A DNA stretch of 64,000 nt from Manis javanica (Eukaryota > Chordata > Mammalia > Pholidota > Manidae), in assembly GCF_040802235.1 (NCBI RefSeq), contig NC_133172.1:58101613-58165612 (forward strand), given 5' to 3'. The notes beneath the pieces are model-generated. The model did not search any database and was not told where the DNA came from. It saw nothing but the letters and a program-made list of their open reading frames with translations. Shown one piece after another: positions 12,001 to 19,807 of this stretch (position 1 is its first letter; each line of letters opens with the position of its first letter). The position numbers were made by a program, and so were the translations under genes.

Positions 12001-13080
12001 TTAATGACTGTGCATTGAGTCCCCTATACAGAATCTTATTGTTGTTAACAACCATTTGATCAATAAATATGAGAGATGCCCTCTCAAAAAAAAGTGTTCC
12101 TAAGTTAATTTACATAATTTATATGGCTCATTTAATGACAAATCTAAATTTTCTCCTCAAAAAAAAAAAATTGGGCAAATCGTAGCAAGCTGCAAGGCTT
12201 GCCAACTGACAAATGCGACTGCGCAGGCGCCCAACCCTGGTACCAGACTCCGAGGAAACAGACCAGGCGCCTATTGGAAAGTGGATTTTATGGAAGTAAA
12301 GCCCAGAAAATACGGGTACAGGTATTTGCTAGTGTTTGTAGACACTTTTTCAAGTTGGATTGAGGCATTTCCCAACAAACATGAGACCGCGCAGACCGTG
12401 GCCAAGAAATTGTTATAAGACATCCTGCCAAGGTATGGTTTTCCTGCCAGGATAAGCTCAGACAATGGACCAGGATTTGCTTCCAAGGTAACTCAGGGAG
12501 TAGCACAGATTCTTGGGGCAGACTGGAAATTACATTGTGCATATAGACCCCAAAGTTCAGGACAGGTAGAAAGAATGAACAGAACTTTAAAAGAAACCTT
12601 GACTAAATTAGCCCTAGAGACTGGCGGAGACTGGATAACTCTCCTTCCCTTTGCCCTTTATTGGGTGCATAACTCCCATATAAGATAGGACTTACTCCCT
12701 TTGAAATCATGTATGGCTTCCCTCCACCTATTATTCCCACCCTCAAACCCGAAGTACTTGCTGAATTTGATGATCACCAACTCCTTTTCACCCTCCAAGT
12801 GTTGCAACGAACAAATGAGCAGATCTGGCCTAAGCTGAAAGCTCTTTATGAGACTGGACCCCCTCCAGAACCGCACCGCTATCGTCCAGGCAACTGAGTG
12901 TACATCCAGAGACACCAACACCAGACACTTCAACCACGCTGGAAGGGACCCTACATCATGATCCTGACCACTCCCACTGCTCTCAAGGTCGACAGGATTA
13001 CTCCTTAGGTCCACTGCACCCACGTCTGACCAGCTGACCCACACACCATTCTCAAAGACTTTGTTCCAGAATGGAGAAGT
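9064..13080 (+). pseudogene. pol: ERV pol (protease, reverse transcriptase, RNase H, integrase), broken
   Basis: Protease: LVDTGA, with the catalytic Asp-Thr-Gly at 9142-9150. Reverse transcriptase: from about 9500, with the YVDD active site at 10083-10094. RNase H: about 10960-11400 (TDGSS motif near the start, then frame breaks). Integrase: a zinc-binding region near 11520-11660, then, after the inserted retroposon, a DDE triad visible as Asp at 12284-12286, Asp at 12461-12463 and Glu at 12569-12571. Lesions: a frame change near 9800-9840, a stop at 10177-10179, a stop just before 10317, frame changes in RNase H, the insertion at 11669-12165 and stops in the integrase tail. The catalytic residues survive while the frame does not, as expected of an old neutral copy. 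Confidence 0.9.
11654..12180 (+). mobile_element. A-tailed retroposon inserted in the integrase region, 15-bp target duplication
   Basis: AAAAATTGGGCAAAT occurs at 11654-11668 and again at 12166-12180. The integrase reading resumes directly after the second copy. The 497 bases between end in an A-run, so this is an L1-machinery insertion in + orientation. Inside are an (AAT)n stretch near 11741-11757, three near-copies of 'tgtaagaacttgttcactatg' type units (about 11899-11957), an AATAAA near 12063, an inner A-run near 12086-12093 and about 70 further bases before the final tail. There is no ORF. I do not recognise the family. The inner A-run suggests a short retroposon that carried 3' flanking sequence, or two nested insertions. 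Confidence 0.8.
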
Positions 13081-14957
13081 CAGCCGGACAAAGACAATCC
13101 TCTAAAGCTAAGACTGCACCGTTCTCACTTAACCCCACTAATGTTGCTTATACTATGCCTTCCTCATGTCAAATCAAATGACCCTAACCCCCATCAACCT
13201 TATAGGCAGACATAGATCCTGACAGATGGACAAACTGGTAAAACCCTCAACGAAACTGCACACACAGCCCCACTAAACACATGGTGGCCAGATTTATATT
13301 TCGATCTCAGGGAGCTTTTCGGACTTATGCGGGGAAGGGAACACAATTATCATGTCCTGCAAAAACGGGCATTTATTGACACTGCTCAAGGATGAGCACA
13401 AGGGTTCTGGGCCTGCCCTGGCAACCGAAGAAATAACTGGAAGACCTGTGGGGGCCTAGAAAGTGCTTACTGCAAAAGCTGGAGTTGTGTAACGTCTAAT
13501 GATGGGCCCCGGAAGTAGGCAGTTGGGAATCGGGATTTAGTTGAATTCACCCTCAGAGACCCTGACAATAGGGTACCCCAAGTGCATGTACAGTTTAACC
13601 AAGAATGAGCTAAAAATGAGAAATCCTGGATATCTGGAATAACTTGGGGTTTTCAGCTTGATATGGGCCAGTTCGCCTGGGTCGGCCCTTACCCAAGTGG
13701 ACTTTTAACCATTAAACTAATTATCCATAAGCCTCAGACAAAAACAGCCCGTATGGGTCCAAACCAGGTATTAGCTCCTCCCGCCCCTACTAAAAACCCA
13801 AATAACAAGAAAACCTTGAAAGAAATGACAGAACCTCAGATTACTACCTCTATGAACCCCCCAGCACCTGCTGCACAGGCCAGTGAAGACCCCCTATGGA
13901 AACTGATGCATGCTATGTATGAGACCCTTAATGCTACCAGCCCTGGCCTCACAGTCTCATGCTGGCTATGTTATGATATAAAACCTCCATTTTATGAAGC
14001 CATAGACCTGAATGCCACCTATAATTTATCAACTAGTGAAAACTCCTCTCAGTGTTCATGGGGAGACCGTAAAATAGGCTTGACACTACAACATGTAAGT
14101 GGTAAAAGAACCTGCCAAGGAAAGGTGCCACAATATAAACAAAGTTTATGTACTTCCGTAGATGCCACCCCTAGTTGAGATGACATAAAGTGGCTAATTT
14201 CAGGAAGTAATAGATGGTGGATATGTTCCAAGACTGGCCTCACCCGGTGCCTCTCAACCTCCATCTTTAACGCCTCTAGAGAATTCTGTATCCTAGTGAC
14301 TGTGATACCCCATATCCTCTACCACCCCGAGGAAAGCATGTATTCTCACTGGAGCAAAGGCACAAGCCAAGAAAGAAATAAGAGGGAACCCATCACTTCC
14401 CTAACCATTGCCACCCTATTCACTTTAAGAGTGGCTGGGGCCGGAACCGGCATAACCTCCCTGGCCACTCAACAAGCAAGTATGACATCCCTGAGAACGG
14501 CCATAGATGAAGATATAGAAAGAACAGAGGCCTCCATTAGTCATTTAGAAAAATCTCTCACCTCTCTATCCAAAGTTGTCCTCCAAAATAGAAGGGGGCT
14601 TGATTTATTGTTCCTCCAACAAGGGGGACTATGTGCTGCACTAGGAGAAGAGTGCTGTTTTTACGCTGATCATTCAGGAGTAGTAAAAGAATCTATGGCC
14701 AAAGTCCGGGTAGGCTTAGCCAAACGCGAAAGAGATGGTTTGAATCTTTATTTAACACTTCCCTGTGGTTAACCACCTTAGTCTCCACCCTAATAAGCCC
14801 TCTAATAATTCTGTTGCTGCTACTTACTTTTGGACCATGTATCCTCAATAGACTGATCTCTTTTGTCAAAAATAGGATGGATACAGTCCAGCTAACGGTG
14901 CTAAAACAGTATCAGCCTTTATCTCCTTACAACTGTGAAACCTCATTAGACCCATGA
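13071..14957 (+). pseudogene. env: ERV env (SU and TM), broken
   Basis: Envelope glycoprotein region. A hydrophobic signal-peptide-like stretch lies near 13120-13175, overlapping the end of pol as in gammaretroviruses. SU carries the CWLC disulfide-exchange motif at 13960-13971 and several N-X-S/T sites. A furin-type RNKR lies at 14374-14385 between SU and TM. TM has a hydrophobic N-terminus, a heptad region and the CX6CC motif at 14632-14658. The membrane anchor and tail continue after a frame change near 14735 and close at 14955-14957. In-frame stops near 13212, 13392, 13516 and 14176 and the frame change prevent a full product. Confidence 0.85.
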
Positions 14958-14979
14958 TTGGGTCCCTTTGTTAAGATCC

Positions 14980-14994
14980 AAAGAGAGGGGGGAA
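14980..14994 (+). promoter_or_regulatory. Polypurine tract
   Basis: AAAGAGAGGGGGGAA directly abuts the TGAAAG start of the 3' LTR, the normal position for the plus-strand DNA primer. Confidence 0.85.
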
Positions 14995-15023
14995 TGAAAG
15001 GGCAAGCTCCTGGATACTACCTC

Positions 15024-15242
15024 AGCCAATCAGGACCCGGATCCTATTTGGGACAATCAGGACCCAGATCCTATTTGAGCCAATCAGGATCCGGATCCTA
15101 TTTGGGACAATCAGGACCCAGATCCTATTTGAGCCAATCAGGATCCGGATCCTATTTGAGCCAATAAGGACCCGGATCCTATTTGAGCCAATCGGGACCT
15201 GGATCCTATTTTGGCCAATTGATCCTATTTTCAGCCAATCAG
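15024..15242 (+). repeat. 27-bp CCAAT tandem array in U3 (3' LTR)
   Basis: About eight units. Seven carry CCAAT and two carry ACAAT. The pair at 15051-15104 (one ACAAT unit plus one CCAAT unit) is repeated without change at 15105-15158, which shows a 54-bp higher-order duplication. Confidence 0.9.
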
Positions 15243-15377
15243 AGCTTGGTCTCTCTCTCCCCTCCAGTTAGCAAGAAGTATACCCACCTCCCCTAGACCC
15301 TGCCAATTGACCAGAGCCATGACCCTCACCCTCACCCCACAAACCACCCTAGAAACCCATAAAACCTTTGTTTCCTG

Positions 15378-15379
<2 letters not shown>

Positions 15380-15440
<61 letters not shown>

Positions 15441-15451
15441 CCCTCTCTCTC
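15380..15451. repeat. (CT)n microsatellite in the 3' LTR
   Basis: Nearly pure CT dinucleotides with two short interruptions, at the place where the 5' LTR has only a short CT run. Likely length-variable. Confidence 0.95.
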
Positions 15452-15740
15452 GCCACTGCGTTGGCGTGACTGTGACACTGAGCTCGAACTGGCTCGAATA
15501 AAGGCTGTTTCCTTTTGCACCCGTGTTGGCTCCCTGATGGTCTCCTGGGATTTGCGACTTCGCCCATAACACCGGCCACCGGACCTTCCAGGTCCCAAAC
15601 GACGAGGGTGGCAGTAAGTCCCAGCAGGACGGGACACAGGCAGCGGGGTGCGCGCGAGCGGGGACGCGAGGAGGGGCAGGCGGGTGCCCCGAACGCCGCG
15701 AACAGGAAGAGAGCACCCCTCAAAACATTCCGGACTCACC

Positions 15741-16060
15741 CTACTCGCGACCACACCAGCGAAGACTTCCCACTCGAAGGCCGGGGGCTGCGCGCCAGAA
15801 CCCGGCCCGCGCTAGGGCGCGAGGCCACCGCGCTCTCTGCAGCTCACCCCGCTCGGCCAGTCCCCGCCGCTGACGGCTCCTGAGGCGCATGCGCCACCCG
15901 GCCCGGACGGGCCCATTATCGGATTCCATGGGGGGAGGGAGAGCGATCCCACGGAGGCACGCACAACCTACACAGCAGGCCGAACCAACAGGCCGGACTC
16001 GTAGCTGACATTAGCTGCATTTAAACAGTGCTCTCTGCTGACGAGTCCCACTTCAGACGC
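15741..16060 (-). other. CMC2: Probable first non-coding exon of CMC2
   Basis: On the minus strand good splice donors are seen as AGG|GTGAGT (exon end at 15741, GT at 15739-15738) and GGG|GTGAGC (GT at 15847-15846). Either would end a 5' UTR exon reading away from CENPN. Identity rests on synteny (CMC2 is head-to-head with CENPN); no CMC2 coding exon was found in this window. The exact start is unknown, and the interval is a guess bounded by the donors and the CENPN promoter. Confidence 0.35.
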
Positions 16061-16124
16061 CCCCTGTGCCAAGGGTACAGCCCAAGTTGGAGCCGGCGGG
16101 CGGGGCTCGAGAGCGCCGGGAATT

Positions 16125-16159
16125 CCAATTGGTGGTTTTGAAGGCGCAGTGGGCGGAAA
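16125..16159 (+). promoter_or_regulatory. CCAAT / CHR / E2F-like cell-cycle promoter cluster
   Basis: A palindromic CCAATTGG (16125-16132) gives an NF-Y site on each strand. TTTGAA at 16137-16142 is a cell-cycle homology region (CHR) core, and GGGCGGAAA at 16151-16159 is E2F-like. NF-Y plus CHR is the arrangement bound by DREAM/MMB complexes at genes expressed in G2/M, which suits CENPN. Motifs are seen; their use is inferred. Confidence 0.5.
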
Positions 16160-16197
16160 CAGCTGCAGAGCCCAGACACGGCTGGCGATGTCGGAGG
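16160..16197 (+). other. CENPN: CENPN first exon (5' UTR), 3' part
   Basis: The exon ends GCGATGTCGGAGG|GTAAGAG, with the donor GT at 16198-16199. The 5' end is not determinable from sequence; transcription probably starts between about 16140 and 16180. The ATG inside is not in the CENP-N frame used downstream. Confidence 0.5.
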
Positions 16198-16200
16198 GTA

Positions 16201-19200
16201 AGAGAGCCCCTCGCGGCGTGGGGTCGGGCCCCTGAGTGTGGCGGGAACCTTGAGGAAGCGGCATCTCAGGCCTGTGGGGCGGCTTTTTCGCGACTACCGC
16301 GCGTCCCAGGGTGAAAGATCGGAGCCTTGTCTCGGGTGTACGCGGGGGATTGCCGTTGAGGTTGAGGTGATTGAGGGCAAGGAAGCTTGACAGTGGCGTC
16401 ACATCCGCCCGCAGTGGGGCGGACCCGTTCGTAGGGCGTGCGTCAGCGCGGGAACCGCCTCGAGGTGTCTTGTGCCTGGCCGCTGGACTCTCCCAGCTTC
16501 GGTTCCCGCTTTGCAAGAGTTGTGAGTTTTTAGTTAATGTGTCCTTTTCGCCTGTGCAGCCCCGCGCATTACTCCTTATGCTCCTCTGGCAGCTCTTCTG
16601 CGGTGTGGATCTACGGGAAAGTTACCTAAAAGGGCTCTTTTTTGTCATGACTTCATTCAGCAAGTACATCTTGAGCGCTACTGTATGCCCGGCCCAATCC
16701 TACAAAGCGCTAGGAAGAAAAATTATATCACAGGGAATCGCAAGAGTTTACCAAAAGGTTTTCCAGCTTAACTGGGAAGACTGAGTGTGCTCTTTCTACC
16801 AGAATTCTTTAGCATTCTGCAAACATTACCCAGAATGAGGCATCTTCTGAGGCTCTCTAAAAATGCAAAATCTCAAGCCCCACTCGGTTTCTCCCTACTC
16901 CCCGGTGTAAATTATAGGGCCCAGGAGTCTTCATTTTTACAAGCCCACCTCCAGTGTTTTCGGGTAGGAGACGTTGGTTTGATAACATCGCTGACTGTTG
17001 GACCCTAATCTTTCCCAGGTTTTCTATCTCGCCAGGCACACTGCTTAAATAGTATCTAATACTTCATCCCACAGGTATTTATCATCTAGGAATATAGCTG
17101 TAAATAAGACAAACGTGATTCCTACCCTAGTGGCTCACAATATTGTAAAGCAATAAAGTAATCAATAAGCAAGTAATTCAGATAGTTCTGTAAACACAAT
17201 AAGTAGTGGAGGGGGAAGGTGGGAAAATAACTTGAGAATGGGTAGTCAGACTGAGTCTGTCTAAGTAGAAACCGCCTGAGACTTGAATTACACCAGGAGC
17301 CACCCATGTGGATATGTGCAGAAAGAACCTTCTAGGCGGGGGCATAGTGGCCCTTCCCCAGAGGAATCATCTTGTATTAGAGGAGCTAAAAAAAAGCAAG
17401 GTACCTGGACAAGGAAACAAATCAGGCTCTGTTTTCATGATCCTGATTCTGTTATGTTCTTATTTGTGTTTTTTTCTAAACAACTCCTAATAGTTCTTTA
17501 TTTTTAACTATTATTTTCAGTATCCTTTTAATATACAGTCTACCATCCATATCTTTTTAGAAGTGGATAATGATAATAAGTTACATGCACTGTTAAAAAC
17601 ACTCCAATGGCAGAAATGAGTCACAGCCAGGATTCTTGTAGAGAGAATACAACAAAGGTGTACACCATTGACTTCGTTTGTGCTTAGTTATGTTGGTCAG
17701 TATAGGAGGATATATTTTATGTTCATCTTTCTTGAATATTGGTTTTAAGTAAAGAAAGTTAAATGCTTCATTAATCTGCTAACCTGTGGACTATAAACAC
17801 ATTCTGTTAAAAAGGGGGCCCCTCTTTTTTTGGAAATCCTGTAGTCATGGTGGGAGCAGGTGAGATTGATTGACTTCTACCTCCTGGCTTAAACACGAAC
17901 ACCAAGGTGTGTATGCTCTTTCCTGGAAGACAGGCCATTAAGGGAATTTAAAGGCTGTAGCTATCCCACTGAATCTTTGATTAAAAATCATGCTTGCTTG
18001 CTTTTTATGTTCTATATTTTAAAGAACAGAGACAGAGAAAAATGCCCATCAGTCTCCCCAAATCAGGTAGCAGAGCTGAGATCTGCCATCATGCTTGGCC
18101 CATGGCTTCTGCCCTGAGGAAAGTAATAAAAGGGCTCAGAGGCCCCTTTCCTACTGCCAAAACTGTAAGACAACCACCAAGTTACGCTCCAGAAATCATT
18201 GCCCTTGTTTGTCCTGAAGGAGTCACACCAGACTTAGAGCCCAAGACCTTTTGGACAGTTGAAGCATGGGCCCAGAAAAGTGATATGTAATAGCTCTGTG
18301 TTAACTGGAGACACCCTAAAGGAGAAGGAGACTACAATCCTGTCACCACCCAGCTCTTAACTATGTCCTCTAGACCCATATATCCAGCTGTTTACACAGT
18401 ATCTGCAGTTGGAGTCTAACAACCTTAAAACTTACATGTGCAAAGCAGTATTCTCTAGTTTTCCTCTGCCCTCCCAGCCCCCACTGCTGTCTCGTACATC
18501 CCAGGTAATAGCAACTCTGTTCTTTCAGTTGCCTGGACAAAACCTTGGTGTCATCTTTGATTCCTCCTTCTCTCCCACCCCCACATCTAATCCTTTAGGA
18601 AATCCCATGGGCTCTGTCTTAGAAGTGTTCCAGAACCTGTCCTCTTCCCACCATCTCCAACTTGGTCCCCCAGCATCTCTTTCTGACATTAGCAGAATAA
18701 CCTCCTAGCTGGCCCCCTACTTCCACCCTTCCTTCTAGACCAGTAGCAAGATTGATAATGATAGAAAACCTACATGAGAGCAAATCCTGCCTCTTTTCAA
18801 GACCCTCTAATGCAAGTTTCTGGCAGAGTAAAAGCCATAATCCTTGCAGTGAACCTCTGTGCCCTCCATGATCTCTGACCTCATTTCCTCTAACATGCCT
18901 CCTCCTGTCTCTCCACTCTAGCCTGCCAGGAAGCCTTCTCCTCCCTGTTCCTTGAAGGCCTCGGGGCTTTTGCACTTGCTGTTCCCTCTCCCTGGAAAGC
19001 TCTTCCATGCGGCTCAGTTTCCCTCCTCCAAGAATTGGCTACCATGTCACCTTCTCTATAGGCCTCCTCTGCCCTCCCCCACCATCCCCATCTCACACCC
19101 AACCTACTCCATTCTCGCTACTACTAGTTCCCTAACACTACTCCATTTTCTGTGCAGCCCTTATCACATTTGACACATTCTGTCATTTTCCCGTTGCCTC

Positions 19201-19626
19201 TCTCTTCCTGCTAGAATGGTTGCTCATACTGGCAAGGATTTTTGTCTTTTTGGCTAAAGAAGTATCTCTCCAGTGCCTAGAAAAGTGCTGGGCAGGCACC
19301 GGTGCTCAGATTTTGTTACATGAATTAGTAAATGAATGAATGACTTATATATCATTGCCATCAAAAGATCAAAATACTCTAGCCAAGAAAGGAGAGTACT
19401 GATTTTTAAAAACTCTAAACCATATTTAAATATGTAGCTTAAGGAGAAAATAATTAAGTCCTCCTGTTCACGTGCTCTGCAGAGTGCCTGAAGAATGATG
19501 AGCATTTAGATATTTGACCCACAAATCAAAATCCTGGCTAAGAATGTGATGCTGAAAATATCACAGTTAAGTTAAACTTTTGCATTTGGTTACTGTTTTG
19601 TAGTGCTGGTTTTGTTTTTATTTAAG
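16201..19626. other. CENPN intron 1
   Basis: No exon was recognised. Old repeats: a MER5A-like piece near 16835-16960, an unnamed diverged repeat near 17070-17280 and a long L2 from about 18440. The polypyrimidine tract and acceptor (tttttatttaag) before exon 2 lie at 19615-19626. Confidence 0.7.
18440..19345 (+). repeat. L2 LINE fragment, 3' end
   Basis: Reads as the L2 3' region: pyrimidine-rich text with 'ccatgatctctgacctca', 'aatggttgctcatactggcaagg' and the terminal 'aatgaatgaatga' block. Old and diverged. Confidence 0.7.
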
Positions 19627-19807
19627 TGCCAAAGAGATGGATGAAACCCTTGCTGAATTTATCAAGAGGACCATCTTGAAAATCCCAATGACTAAAATGA
19701 TGACAATCCTCAAAGCCTGGGATTTTTTGTCTCAAAATCAACTGCAGACCATAAACTTCCGGCAGAGAAAGGAATCTGTTGTTCGGGACTTGGTTGTTCT
19801 TTGTGAG
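19627..19807 (+). CDS. CENPN: CENPN exon 2, residues 1-57
   Basis: Acceptor ...atttaag|TGCC, ATG at 19637, donor GAG|GTAACT. Encodes the first helices of the pyrin-like domain with the CENP-A-contacting acidic and basic residues. Confidence 0.93.

Larger units (their letters stand above)
14995..15571 (+). repeat. 3' LTR, expanded
   Basis: 577 bp, from TGAAAG to ATAACA. It is about 100 bp longer than the 5' LTR because the 27-bp CCAAT array is longer (15024-15242) and a CT run of about 72 bp (15380-15451) has grown; it lacks a 51-base segment present at 5'. TATA-like ATAAAA is near 15360 and AATAAA near 15498. In the last 92 bases I count 8 differences from the 5' LTR (about 9%), so the insertion is not recent. 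Confidence 0.93.
6565..15576 (+). mobile_element. Full-length gammaretrovirus-like provirus (ERV1) with 5-bp target-site duplication
   Basis: The proviral body is 6570-15571, starting TGAAAG and ending ATAACA. The five bases before it (6565-6569) and after it (15572-15576) are both CCGGC, a perfect target-site duplication, so one integration event made this structure. The order is 5' LTR, tRNA-Pro-type primer binding site, leader with splice donor, gag, UAG, pol, env, polypurine tract, 3' LTR. Every gene is broken by stops and frameshifts, and a retroposon of about 0.5 kb sits in the integrase region, so no full-length product can be made. The family is class I (MLV/GALV/PERV-like) as judged by the primer site, a UAG between gag and pol, a single zinc knuckle, a CWLC motif in SU and CX6CC in TM. 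It lies antisense to the inferred CMC2 transcript and sense to CENPN. Confidence 0.95.
15572..16520. promoter_or_regulatory. CpG-rich bidirectional promoter, CMC2 (-) / CENPN (+)
   Basis: A GC- and CpG-dense stretch with GC boxes (for example GGCGGGCGGGGC near 16095). CENPN starts to the right on the + strand. By mammalian synteny CMC2, a small Cx9C mitochondrial protein gene, starts to the left on the minus strand. Its left margin is cut by the provirus; the GC-rich DNA at about 6330-6569 was originally contiguous with it. Confidence 0.75.

Noticed and set aside
15231-15716. Minus-strand ORFs with long Arg-Glu repeats
   Set aside because: Produced by reading the CT microsatellite of the 3' LTR in reverse; low complexity only.
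1-15740. Coding exons of CMC2 on the minus strand
   Set aside because: I scanned for the expected small Cx9C exon and for a suitable ATG-CAT start after an acceptor and did not recognise one. The coding exons are likely to the left of the window.
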